DNA of 64,000 nt from JAIPDZ01 sp034522175 (lineage in GTDB: Bacteria; Desulfobacterota; DSM-4660; Desulfatiglandales; Desulfatiglandaceae). The notes beneath the pieces are model-generated. The model searched no databases. It was not told the DNA's origin and saw only the letters and a list, made by a program, of their open reading frames with translations. How positions within the stretch are numbered: the stretch's first letter is position 1; every line of letters begins with the position of its first letter. Below, piece by piece: positions 7,359 to 17,505 of the stretch. The translations under genes and the position numbers were made by a program. Location of the stretch: NCBI GenBank assembly GCA_034522175.1, contig JAXHLQ010000001.1:1054001-1118000 (forward strand), in the 5' to 3' direction.

Positions 7359-10029
7359 TTATCCTTCCAGTTTTTCCACCTTGACCGCACTGACTTTGAA
7401 TTCAGGGATCATGGCCACCGGATCCATGGCGGTGTGGGTGAGCGCGTTGGCCGGGGACTCATGGAAATGAAAGGGAATAAAGATGACGCCCCTATCAGGG
7501 CGGTCGCAGATAAGGACCTTGGTTTCGAGGGACCCCCGCGCCGAGCTGATGCGGATGCGCTGCCCGTCTGCGATATGGAGCTGTTTTGCGTCCTGGGGGT
7601 TCATTTCCGCCAGCATTTCCGGATAGAGCCGGGTCAGGCCGACCCCTTTACGAGTCATGGTGCCGGTATGAAAATGCGGCCCTACCCGGCCGGTGGTCAA
7701 AATCATGGGATAGGTTTCGCTCGGCCCTTCCGCAGGCGCCTGTTGTTCTACGGCGAAAAAGCGACCCAAGCCCGCTGCAAACCGTTTTTCGTGGAGCCTC
7801 GGCGTTCCCGGATGGTCTGGATGGGGACAGGGCCAGGTTAGATTCCCGGCGGCCAGTCTTTCATGGGTGATGCCCCCGTAACTCGGGGTGAGGGAGCCGA
7901 TCTCTTTCATCACCTCCGAGCTTTCCACTGGCCTCCATGCCGCTCCCATGCGCCGGGCGATTTCATGAACAATCCACAGGTCTTCCCGGGCCCGTCCGGG
8001 CGGGGAAACCGCTCTGTGAACCGGTTGCACCACCCGCTCCGAGTTGGTAAATGTCCCTTCCTTTTCCGCAAAGCAGGCCCCCGGAAGCACCACGTCAGCC
8101 ATCCGGGCCGTTTCGGTCATAAAGATATCCTGCACCACCAAGAGGTCCAGTTGATTCAGGGATTCCCTCACATGGTCCTGGTGGGGTTCACTGAGCATGG
8201 GATTTTCTCCCATGACATAGAGTGCCCTAATTTCACCCTGACACGCTGCAGAAAGCATTTCAGAGGAGGTGAGGCCGGTCCCGGATGGAATGGTTTCGAT
8301 TCCCCAGGCCGCTGCAAACTGCTTTCGGATGTTGGGGTTTGAAACCGGCTGATAGCCGGGAAAGACATGGGGCAAACAGCCCATGTCGCACGCCCCTTGG
8401 ACATTGTTCTGCCCCCGCAGGGGATTGAGACCCCCGCCTTCAACACCCACATTGCCCGTGAGCATGGACAGATCGGCCAGGGCCTTGACATTGTCCGTAC
8501 CCGAGACGTGCTGGGTGATCCCCATGGCATACAAGATGGCGCCCGGGCTCAACGTACCGAACAGTTCTGCCGCCTTATAAAGATCGGATTGTGGAATGCC
8601 GGTTACATGGGCCACATGGTCTGGTGTGTATTTCTCAAGGCCCTTTCGGAATTCGGAGAAACCGGTGGTCCGTTCCTCAATGTAGGCGGATGCATGCCAG
8701 TTTTCCCTCAGGATAATATGCATAAGTCCATTGATCCAGGCAATATTTGTCCCCACCCGGGGCTGAAGCCAGATTTCCGCCAGTCGGGTCAAGCAGATGC
8801 GCCTGGGATCGACCACCATGAGTCTGGCCCCATGCTTGAGAACCGCTTCAACCACGTAATTGGCGAAAATAGGGTGGTTTTCGGTCATATTCGAACCCGT
8901 GACCAGGATGACCCTGGATCGGAGGACGTCCCGTATGGGATTGGTCATGGCCCCGCTGCCAAAGGCTGCGCTCAGGCCTGTGACGGTGGAGGCATGGCAC
9001 AGCCTGGCACAATGATCCACGTTGTGGGTACCGATGACCCCCCGGAATAATTTTTGAAACAGGTAATTCTCCTCGTTGGTACATTTGGCCGAGGCCAGGC
9101 CCCCGATACTGTTCGGGCCCTGGGTGTCGCTGAAATGCCGGAGCCGTTCAGCCACCGTGGAGAGGGCCTCATCCCAAGTGGTGGGTTTCAGGGAGCCGTC
9201 TTTTCGGATCCAGGGCTGGATAAGTCTCTGTTCAGAATGGATGAACTCATACCCGAACCGGCCCTTAACGCACAGGCTTCCCTGGTTGACTGCGTGGTCG
9301 GAGCGGGTGGATATGCCCACTATCCGGTCCTGGTGCACGTTGAGTTCCAGCCGGCAGCCGCAGCCGCAGTACCCGCAGGTGGTCTGGGTTCGCGGCCCTT
9401 GCCAGATACGGTCCCGGTACAGGCTGACCGCGTCGGTCAAGGCCATGGTGGGACAGACCCTGAGACATTCCCGCAGGATTCACGGACTTCCGGCCGGGAA
9501 GGGACCACGCGCGTTCCCTGCCGGGTCTTCATGATCTCAATGGCGCCGATTCCCTTGAACTCCCGGCAGGCGACCACGCAGCGATGGCAAAGAATGCAGT
9601 GTTCAGGTCGATAGGCGATGTCCTCAGTGGCATAGGGGACTGTGGCGGTTTCTTCCGGGGACCGGACCGAGGGAAGCTGAACCCCGTAGCGGTCCATCAA
9701 CTGCTGCAAGGAATTATCCCCGGATTGATTGGCAAACGGTCGCGGATGTCGGATGGATTGTGCCAGCATCTGCAAGGTGGTTTTCCTGGCTTGCTGGACC
9801 GCAGGACTTTCCGTTTGTATTCTCATTCCGGCACCGGCGGGTGTGGCACAGGCCGGGAGGAGCGTCTCCGAACCCGCGATCTCCACAATGCAGATTTGGC
9901 AGGATTGGATGGGGTAGGCCCGTTCCAGATAGCACAGGACCGGAATGTCGATACCATTGGTCCTGGCCACTTTCAGGATGGTCTGCCCAGGTTCGAAGGG
10001 ATTCGCTTTTCGTTGATGTACAGTTCCAT
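7359..10029 (-). CDS. fdhA: formate dehydrogenase catalytic subunit (Mo/W-bisPGD, Cys type), two frame breaks
   Basis: The full subunit is about 890 residues. It has an N-terminal [2Fe-2S] ferredoxin domain (LCYLERAYPIQSCQIC...LLPAC) and two [4Fe-4S] sites (CILCHRCVVAC and CGECLRVCP). The Mo-bisPGD domain starts with TTCGYCGCGC. The active site is HCARLCHAS with Cys, not selenocysteine, followed by the FDH block SNMTENHPIFANYV. ATG at 10029 gives MELYINEKRIP. Two single-base deficits break the frame: GGG at 9998-10000 (would be GGGG), after which FEPGQTILKVARTNG follows, and CCC at 9470-9472, after which ECLRVCPTMALTD follows. It lies 34 bp downstream of the flavin subunit, forming an fdhBA operon that couples formate oxidation or CO2 reduction to a pyridine nucleotide. 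Confidence 0.88.
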
Positions 10030-10063
10030 TGGCAAATCCATTTAGATTTTTGTACCCCGGATA

Positions 10064-12174
10064 CTACAGGGCAGCCAGCCCGACACGATAGCAGCGCAGG
10101 CAGCGGGAAGCTTCATACAATGCCTGGGGAAGGGTGTATCCGGATTCTACTTCCTGAAAACCCGTAAGGCGTTGGTCTGGATCAAGGACGGGGAGTTCAG
10201 CCCTTGGACGCCACTCCGGGTAGGGAAACGTTTCCTCGGCATCGAACACTCCGAACGCTCTAAAGAGTTGTTCCAACCGTTCGTCCGGTTCGGCCCGGCA
10301 GATACCGGTTTGCAAAAACTGTACGATATGACGAGCGGCCTGCTTTCCCGCGGCAATGGCTCGTATCAGGGTATCCGGCCCTGTAATACAGTCTCCGCCG
10401 CTGAAGATACGCGGGTTGCTGCTCTGATGAGTGATTTCATCTACAACAAGTGTTTTTCTGGGACCGATCTGCACATCTTCCTCACCGGACAGCACGCAAT
10501 CCACCACGCAGGTTTGACCGATGGCCGGGACAATGGCGTCACAAGGGATGACGAATTCCGATCCCTCAACCGGAACCGGACGTCTCCTGCCGGTGTCGTC
10601 CGGTTTGCCCAGCTCCATCTGAATGCACTCCAGACCCGTCACCCGGTTGTGTTCGGCCTGGATGCGGAGCGGTTGGACCAGAAAATGGAACTGTACCCCC
10701 TCTTCCCGGGCCTCCCCGAACTCCTTGGGATCGGCCGGCATCTCCTTTTGGGTTCTTCTGTACAAAAGATGCACCTCGGAAAACCCCATCCGCACGGCGG
10801 AGCGGACGCAATCCATGGCCACATTGCCTCCACCCACTACGAGAAGCTTGTTTCCTTCCAGTGGTTCTTCTCCCAGGGCAATTCGTTTGAGAAACTCCAA
10901 TCCAGTCATAAAGCAGTGATACCCGGCGTCTTCGCCTTCGCAACGCATTTTGGCAGACTCCTGAGCCCCTATGGCAAGGAATACAACCTGGTAGCCGTGC
11001 CGGGTGAGGAGATCCTGTAACTTTATGTTCTCTCCGATGGTGGTGTTGTACCTGAAGTCGGCCCCCAGCTGTTGCATTATCTCCACCTCCCGGTGGAGGA
11101 TACCCGGGGCAGGCGATAATCCGGAATGCCCACGGCCGCTCTCCCCGGGTTCTGATAGGGTTTCAAAGAGGGTGGTCTGGTATCCTCTCAATCCGAGGTA
11201 ATACGCGCAGGAAAGGCCGGCCGGACCCGCACCCACAATGGCCACCCGATCGGCCTTTGCGGGTGGCGCATCCGGTATGCGGACCGTGGCCTGTTCATAG
11301 ACCCGGTCGTGGGTAAACCGCTTGAGGGCGTTGATGGCAATGGGCTGATCCAATCCGGCCCGCCGGCAATGGGATTCACAGGGCCTCAAACAAGTCCGGC
11401 CGATACTCCCGGGTAGGGAACAATCCCTGCAGATAATCTCAAAGGCCGCTTCAGGGCGTCCCATACGAACCATGTCCACATAGCCCGGAATATCCAAGTG
11501 GGAAGAGCAGGCATCCATGCAGGGGGCCGTAACCAAGCCGATATATCGGCCGCGCGGAACGGGATTACTTTGAAGGACCTGTTCGAAGGCCTCGGGAAAA
11601 TAGGCCAGGGCGTCCAGAACCGGTCTGGTGGACGTCAGGCCGATGCCGCACTTGGAGGTGTTTTTGATATGATCGGCCAGATGGGAAAGTCGGTCCAGGT
11701 CTTCCATGATTCCTCTGCCCTGGCAGATCCTTTCCAGAATTTGCCACATTTCCTGGGTCCCCAGCCGGCAGGAAAAACACTGACCACAGGATTCATGTCG
11801 AACCTTATCCGTGTAGGCCCGGCACAGATCCACCACGTGGACCGTAGGATCCGAAATGATGATCCCGTCCCAGCCCATAAAGGCCTTGAATCCGTACTGG
11901 GAGAGGGCGTTGACTTCATCCAGGGCATAGGTCCTGCCGGACCATTGTCCCCAAGAGGAAAAGGGCAGGGTCTGATACATCCTCAACTCCACGGAAACGG
12001 GCTGTGGGACACCGGATGCAGGGTGCCGTCCTGCCCCCGGACCTGGATCCGGGTAGGCAGATCCAGCATGTTCCAAAATGTCCGGGCCCAGGGTCCCGGG
12101 CCGATGATCAGGTATTCGCAGTTGATAGTGCCTTTTGGGGTCTCCACCAAACCCATATATATCTTCTGTTGCAT
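10064..12174 (-). CDS. fdhB: formate dehydrogenase-associated NuoF(4Fe-4S)/GltD-type flavin subunit, one frame break
   Basis: About 700 residues. ATG at 12174 has an AGGAGGAG ribosome binding site 4-5 nt upstream. After about 110 residues comes the NuoF-type Fe-S domain (ESCGQCFSCRLG...TSKCGIGL). A cysteine-rich helical Fe-S domain (APCMDACSSHLDIPGYV...CRDCSLPGSIGRTCLRPCESHC) and a GltD-like flavoprotein with dinucleotide fingerprints VAIVGAGPAGLSCAYYLG and LLVVGGGNVAMDC follow. It is similar in kind to the NuoF-GltD fusion FdhB of acetogens, but the large FMN/NADH-binding domain of NuoF is missing, so NAD(P)H would have to use the GltD part. One base added to the GGG at 12006-12008 joins the N-terminal 57 residues. 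It is upstream of fdhA on the same strand. Confidence 0.8.
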
Positions 12175-12612
12175 TCTTCTCCTCCTTGTCTTGAAAAACT
12201 GACTCATGATGGATTGACGATGTTCATGGCTCCGGTCTGTTCTGCCTGTGCTTCCTTCTCACCTCCCTTCCTGCTGGGGTTGTATTCCCATCGCCGGATT
12301 CGATGTTTTTTCTTGATGTTTTGATTCTGAGCTTCATATTCACCTATCACGCAACCGCAGGCAATAAAGTGAATTACCTATTTTTGGTCAAAAAAGGGGG
12401 TATTTCATGCACAACCGCCTCTGGCAGCCTAATACGGGGATGGGAAAACAGGCGGTACATATTAAGATGATAGGTGTATTGGCCCCATCATCGCCACCGC
12501 ATAAATAGCGCCTATGAAGATACCTTGAAATATTCAGTAAATCGAAGTACTCTCGCTGGAAGAACGTATTTGAAAATGGTCTCGCCCATAGGCATAACCG
12601 TGCCTCGGCAGC
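12175..12612. other. non-coding stretch upstream of fdhBA
   Basis: 438 bp between the fdhB start and a PP2C remnant. It should hold the fdhBA promoter. I see no convincing sigma-70 or sigma-54 site, no RNA gene and no repeat. The start of a once larger PP2C gene might lie in the right half, but no similarity is visible before about 12620. Confidence 0.5.
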
Positions 12613-12723
12613 ATGTACGCTCCCAATTATTTCCACACCCAACGGGAAATAGCCGATCGACTCCTCCGCTCCGCCCTCGATGCGGGTGGTAGAGACAATG
12701 TGACGGTTGTGGTGGTTGTTTGA
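12613..12723 (+). pseudogene. C-terminal tail of a PP2C-type protein phosphatase
   Basis: A 36-codon open frame ending in ADRLLRSALDAGGRDNVTVV. The GGRDNVTVV block is the invariant last motif of PP2C/SpoIIE-type phosphatases (its Asp is a metal ligand). Nothing upstream resembles the remaining 200 or more residues of the domain, so only the end of the gene survives. It marks another deletion or rearrangement scar in this region. Confidence 0.65.
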
Positions 12724-12854
12724 AAAAGTTCCTGCCGTAGATCCACTAACGGGTTGAACTCAGCCTTGTCATACCCTGTGAAATCTCACCGATTGGGACA
12801 TCGTACGCGGACCGTGTGTTTCTCTGAGAATCCTCATGAAAATTGCTTGTGACT

Positions 12855-14663
12855 TCAGTTTTGAATGGGTTTTAGTATACAAAAGGACCAGATATTGCCC
12901 ACACCTCCCATCTCCTTCACCCATCCGGTAAATCGGTCCGTTCTGATCGCCTCCATCTGATGGGGCGCATACAGGGGAATGCATGGAAGATCCCTGGAGA
13001 GCAGGTCTTGAAGCCGCAATATAATCCCCTGTCTTTTTTTGAGATCGAGTGTCTGTGTCTGTTGCTCAGCCAACTCATCATATTTAGGATTATGATAACC
13101 GGTAAAGTTCCACTGGTTCGGGAGATCGTATTCGGAATGGAAAAATCGCCTGAGATAATCAGGATCGAGCGATAGACCCCGCCAACTCATGATAAACATA
13201 TCAAATTCCCGATCCGATTTTACCCTCCGAAGCAAGTTGTTGAAGGCCATGGCCTCCCAGGAGACGGGTATCCCGAATGCGCTCAGCCACTCCTGAACGG
13301 CCTGTCCGGAGGCCGCGGCCTCTGTGTCATATTGAGCGGAAGGCGTGATGAGTGTAAGGTGTGGCACGGGCTTGCCGTTCGGCATTATGAGCCCCTTTCC
13401 CTCCAGTAGCGAGCCTCGGGCGCCAATAGGAGGCGTCTGCCATCGGTACCCTTGAGCTGCCAAAATGGCATGGGCCTCCTGCGTCCGTCGCTTCCGATTT
13501 ATTCCTTTGCCGTAGGCTGGCGTGTTGGGATTGTAATAGAACCTGTTGGAAGAAGGGACAAACGTATCCAGTCGCTCACCGTGGTTGTGAAGAATTCGTT
13601 TTACGATGAAGTCCTTATCCACGAGGTAGGCAACCGCGCGACGAAAGTGGATATCGGACATGGGAGGTTCTCTGAGATTGAAACCCAGATATCGATAGCC
13701 TTCGTCCAATGTCATGGGGACCTGGATGTGGGGAGTTTGAACGAGCTCGTCGATAAAGCCTTGACTGATACCCTTCCAGATGAAATCAACCTGTCCGGAT
13801 TTTAATGCCAGAGTTGCGGCGGGAAGTCTCTCGTAGATCTTAAACAGCACGCCGTCAATATACGGCCCCAGGGTTTTTCCGGCAATGGTCTTCCCCTACC
13901 GAAGAAGTTTTTGTTCGTCACCAACTGGATGTAAGCGCCTTTAGCCCGAGAGGCGAACTTGAAGGGACCGAGGCCTGTAGGATCACTGACCGTATGGGAT
14001 TGAATCACATCAAGGGCCGCCTCAGAGGGGAGCGTTCCTTTGGCCTTTTCTTGCGTTGCCTCATGGTCTCCAATTTTTATTGAGGTCGCGGGTTCCTCGA
14101 GAAGCCCTTCCACACGTCTGATTAAAGGTTGCCACTTTTTCTTTTGCACCACCCAACTGGTCAGGGTCCGTCTGGCAAAAACGGCCGTGGGGGTCTCAAG
14201 CGTTATCCGCACCGTCCTTTCATCTAAGGCTTCAATGCTTTCCACGGACTTCCAGTAGGTATAATATCTGGGAATGCGGTATTTCTTGAATACATTTCCA
14301 GTGAATACGACATCGTGGGCAGTGAATTCGGAGCCGTCATCCCAACGCATCTTTCTCAGGTGAAAGGTTACTGTGCCTGTTTCAGGATCGTAAACCGGCT
14401 GATCCTCTGCCAGCCATGGAATAAGGGCCTGGCCGTCAGGGATCCACCATGTAGAGAGGCTGATACATGAGCATGATAACCCTTCTGGTCCAGGCGTCCC
14501 TGATATGGAAAGGATTCAGATTTTTGGGATCCTTCAAGATGGCGATCTTGAGGTAGGTTTTGGCAAAGGCCGATGTGGGAGCAGGTAAAAAAGCGGGTCG
14601 AATCAGAAATAAAAAAGTCATCAATACGACCAGAACGATTTTTAGGTGTATTTGGGTTTTCAT
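12855..14663 (-). CDS. peptide/nickel ABC transporter substrate-binding protein (SBP family 5), two frame breaks
   Basis: ATG at 14663 follows a GGAGG site 8 nt upstream and encodes a signal peptide (MKTQIHLKIVLVVLMTFLFL). The three frame pieces together give about 600 residues of a DppA/OppA-like binding protein. Pieces are the N-terminal lobe (LKDPKNLNPFHIRDAWTRRV), DDGSEFTAHDVVFTGNVFKK, the family signature ADLV-like stretch MSDIHFRRAVAYLVDKDFIV, and the closing strand RTDRFTGWVKEMGG. Breaks are at about 14439-14441 (one extra G) and 13893-13896 (one missing C). No permease or ATPase genes are adjacent, so it is an orphan binding protein. Its ligand, peptide or metal chelate, cannot be decided from sequence alone. 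Confidence 0.82.
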
Positions 14664-15164
14664 GAGGATCCTCCTTCAAACAAGGTGGTTGCTGTGGAGT
14701 TCCTTACTCAATTCGATCGACTTTTTGATTATGCTATGTCAAAAATGATAGGACAATGAGGTCTTTTCGGCATTTTAATTCATTTTTACCCTACTGGCAA
14801 GAAACAGATACAACTATACAACTCCTCATGGCTACTATCACTTTTGTTGTCCAATAATATGGGATATGATCAATGTGAACACTGATTCAGATCCGAAAAG
14901 CGAAGGCACTGGTTTTCATGATATTCATCAAATACTTCCGTCCGAGGCTTGATATAGTCCATTTCTGCCATAATTCGTCAGCAATTCGCCCTAACCGGGT
15001 TCCAAGGTGGGCGTATTCTCAGCGAAATATCCTACTCTCGATTTTAGATCAAAATACATGATCCACCCCATAGGTTGGGGCGGGTTTTGTGATAAGCTGA
15101 ACCCGTTCATCTTGGATTTTCGATGCGATGAACCCCTGTTCTTGTATCGGGTCATAAAGAGAAA
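14664..15164. other. non-coding stretch before the second permease-SHOCT module
   Basis: 501 bp with no supported gene. It is AT-richer than its surroundings and should contain the promoters of the divergent binding-protein gene and of the damaged permease copy. I see no hairpin or repeat of note. The open frame starting at 15007 does not resemble a protein and I left it out. Confidence 0.5.
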
Positions 15165-15296
15165 ATGGACATACTATTTTCAAAGGAACTCTGGTCGTCC
15201 TTGGACGGGGCAGCCAAAACCGCAACCGGCTTTTTCTGGAAGTCCGGTGGGGCGTTTCTTCCGGCAATTGGTCGTACGGACCATCTCAAGTCCTGA
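15165..15296 (+). pseudogene. N-terminal remnant of the ArsP/DUF318-like permease (copy 2)
   Basis: A 43-codon frame starting MDILFSKELWSSLDGAAKTA and continuing TGFFWKSGGAF. It aligns with the beginning of the intact permease at 5504 (ILLSTEFWASFAEAAKTA, GFFWKSGWAF). After about 33 residues the similarity stops and the frame ends; the remaining 370 residues of the permease are missing. The SHOCT-lipoprotein gene follows 90 bp later, in the same order as in copy 1, so this is the relic of a duplicated permease-SHOCT module. It also helps place the start of the intact permease. Confidence 0.7.
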
Positions 15297-15500
15297 TGTT
15301 GGGAATTGCCGTTTACCTGGTTTTAGGGTTGAGTTGATCCGCAAAAACGGGAAACGCTATAATTTCTGCAAGCGAGGGCATCTTCATGAACAAAAGGCTT
15401 TTGTTTTTTTTACCGTCAGCGATTTCGGCACTATTCTTTTTCGGATGCACGCAACGACCCATGGATGGTTCTATGGGCGGATGGGGCCATATGATGGGAT

Positions 15501-15520
15501 CATAGGTGATCGGATAAGAC
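15501..15520 (+). repeat. left terminal inverted repeat of the IS
   Basis: CATAGGTGATCGGATAAGAC, matched at 18 of 20 positions by the inverted right end at 17275-17294. The 10 bases just outside (15491-15500) are the target duplication. Confidence 0.9.
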
Positions 15521-15611
15521 GTACCTAATTCCTTTGCAATTCTGGCTAAGCTATTGAATAGATGCAATAAAAGGACATTTTAATCGTTTTGAAAAGGTAC
15601 ATAAAAAGTCC

Positions 15612-15640
15612 TTGACGTACTGAGTTATTTAGTGTATACT
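15612..15640 (+). promoter_or_regulatory. sigma-70 promoter of the IS operon
   Basis: TTGACG at 15612-15617 and TATACT at 15635-15640 are separated by exactly 17 bp, 34 bp before the start of the HARE-HTH gene. The match to consensus is strong. Confidence 0.7.
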
Positions 15641-15673
15641 CCTTTCAAATTCTATGAGTGAAAGGAGCACAAA

Positions 15674-16021
15674 ATGAATTACTTAGACAACTACCTAGAC
15701 ATTAAGCGAGAATTGTTGCAAGCTCAACTTAGAGTAGTTTATCGCCATCAACGAAAAGGGGTGCCCCAGGGGCAAAAACTAAAACGTACGTCTAATTTAA
15801 CTATCGTTGAAGACATACTTCAAAACTCGGGCCAACCTCTACACATTTCAAAAATTATCCAGATCGCTAAGAAAGACTATGGTGTCAATTTGGAAAGAGA
15901 CTCCGTCGTCTCTGCCGTAATCAAGAAGATTAATGCAGGAAAAATCTTCGTTCGTGTCGCACCTAATACCTTTGCGCTCAAAAACAGCCCGGAAATGGTT
16001 GATGAAGGAGGTGCACTATGA
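15674..16021 (+). CDS. HARE-HTH domain protein encoded within the IS
   Basis: 115 residues. After a basic N-terminus (residues 1-40), residues about 44-105 form a HARE-HTH winged helix: TIVEDILQNSGQPLHISKII, KKDYGVNLERDSVVSAVIKK, then a wing with the closing FVRVAPNTFALK. HARE-HTH domains occur in ASXL, RNA polymerase delta and restriction enzymes and are thought to bind DNA. A GAAAGGAG site precedes the start. Its stop overlaps the transposase start (ATGA at 16018-16021), so the two are translationally coupled. It could regulate transposition or bind the IS ends. Accessory genes of this kind are not a standard part of IS4 elements as far as I know. Confidence 0.75.
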   Translation: MNYLDNYLDIKRELLQAQLRVVYRHQRKGVPQGQKLKRTSNLTIVEDILQNSGQPLHISKIIQIAKKDYGVNLERDSVVSAVIKKINAGKIFVRVAPNTFALKNSPEMVDEGGAL

Positions 16022-17264
16022 GCTTTATTCATAAGTTGAATACGTTGCGTAAAGTTCTCGGCATCAATGAGCACTTCCAGCGGGAAAAAAAATTTCTCTT
16101 TTTGAAATCGTGGTATCCTTGATAACGACCTTTTCCGTTTGTGGAAAGAAGAAGAGTATTGCTGATGCCCATAGAAATTTTGTAAAACATACCGGAAAGA
16201 ATGTTTCCAGAAGCAGTTTCTGGGAACGAATCGCAAATAAAACACTCTTGGACTTCATCGAAAAAGCTGTTCTGGAATTCTCCTTTCATATTCAGGAAAA
16301 GGCCCTTTCAAAACTTTCATGGCTTTCTTTATTTGAGGATGTATATATTTTCGATGCATCACCTATACGACTGCCAGCCGGGTTATCAAATATATTTCCC
16401 GGTAATCGAACAAATCACAGCCCTGCCTGCCTAAAATTAAGCGCCCTATACAGATTGAGTGTAAGAAGCACAGAATGGGTTGAATTTAGCGCCCAAAAAC
16501 AGCACGATAGCAAGTTCCTTCCAGATTTGAATCAGTTAAAGGGATCTTTGTTTTTATTTGATCTCGGCTACTTCAGTCATGCTTTTCTACATCAACTGTG
16601 TAATATCGGAGTCTGGTTTGTATGCCGTCTAAAAGCAAATTCCGTCCCAATAATAACAAAAGTCGGCAAAGGGGTGGCAAAGCGACACATTGGGCGACCG
16701 TTAGACAAAAACGTCAACCTCAGAGGCATGATTGTCGAGGTCTGGGGAAAGTTGAATCTCCGTGGAACAAAATCCCCTGAGCTTCGTTTTATTGGTTTTC
16801 GTCTTCCTCTCACAAAGGAATACCGATGGTACGTTACAAATGTTCCAAGTTCAATGGCATTAGCAGAATGGATATACCCGATTTATCGATTAAGATGGCA
16901 GATTGAGCTGTTTTTCAAATCCATCAAGTCAATGCTTCATGCCGATCAAATAACATCTGAAAATAAAAATATAGTCCTGGTCACCGTTTACAGTTCAATA
17001 CTTTCTTCTCTTATTGCAAATTCAATAATAATTGAATATGCTCTTGTCTCAGCTAAGATAGAATTGAAATCTGTTACAGCGCAACGAATAACATTCGTCT
17101 TTTCTCTAATTGCTAATGACTTGGCAAAGTGTATTTTAAGGAAAGATTTTCCTCCAAAAACCTTCATTCAGAATCTGACAAAGTTGCTCCCATTACTAAT
17201 TTGTCCTAATCGAAAACATAGACCCACGTCATTAGAAATAGTAGCAATGTTCGATACAATATAG
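16018..17264 (+). CDS. IS4-like DDE transposase, possibly made by -1 frameshifting
   Basis: The DDE domain of about 385 residues has the first Asp in YIFDASPIRLP, the second in LFDLGYFSHAFLHQL, and the IS4-type YREK block YPIYRLRWQIELFFKSIKSML. A strong AAGGAGG site lies upstream of ATG at 16018, which begins MSFIHKLNTLRKVLGINEHF. That frame stops after 35 codons, and the DDE domain is in the -1 frame (in-frame entry KKISLFEIVVSLITTF). The overlap contains A8 at 16085-16092, and in the zero frame it reads A-AAA-AAA, a classical -1 slippery heptamer. Either programmed frameshifting makes the enzyme, or one base of the A-run is wrong in this sequence. Confidence 0.85.
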
Positions 17265-17274
17265 ATATAGAGTT

Positions 17275-17294
17275 GTTTTATCCGATCACATATG
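17275..17294 (-). repeat. right terminal inverted repeat of the IS
   Basis: Read on the minus strand this is CATATGTGATCGGATAAAAC. It is directly followed by the second copy of the target duplication, ATGATGGGAT, at 17295-17304. Confidence 0.9.
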
Positions 17295-17505
17295 ATGATG
17301 GGATATGGTGGGTACGGAGGAGGGGTTATGTGGCTGATTCTGATAATTGTTGCAGTTGTCATCATCTATTTTGTCCTCAATCGAAGTAAAAACCGTGAAA
17401 TTTTAGATGATTCGATCAAAGAAAGCCCCACGGATATTTTGAAGAAAAGATATGCCAAAGGCGACATCACAAAAGAAGAGTTTGAAAAGATAAAGAGAGA
17501 TCTTG

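Larger units (their letters stand above)
15501..17294 (+). mobile_element. IS4-family-like insertion sequence with HARE-HTH passenger gene
   Basis: The element is 1,794 bp. Its ends are imperfect inverted repeats: CATAGGTGATCGGATAAGAC at 15501-15520 and, read inward from the right end, CATATGTGATCGGATAAAAC at 17275-17294 (18 of 20 match). It is flanked by direct repeats ATGATGGGAT at 15491-15500 and 17295-17304. Terminal repeats starting with CAT and a 10-bp duplication are features of the IS231-like part of the IS4 family. It carries a consensus promoter, a small HARE-HTH gene and a DDE transposase in one operon. It sits within the SHOCT lipoprotein gene. The perfect duplication suggests a fairly recent insertion. 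Confidence 0.92.

Noticed and set aside
9000..9020. Possible selenocysteine codon in formate dehydrogenase
   Set aside because: The active-site codon encodes Cys (RLCHAS); no in-frame TGA lies there, so no Sec insertion is needed.
15007..15528. 173-codon plus-strand frame before the IS
   Set aside because: Two real frames (permease remnant and SHOCT lipoprotein start) lie in another frame here, so this one is a shadow.
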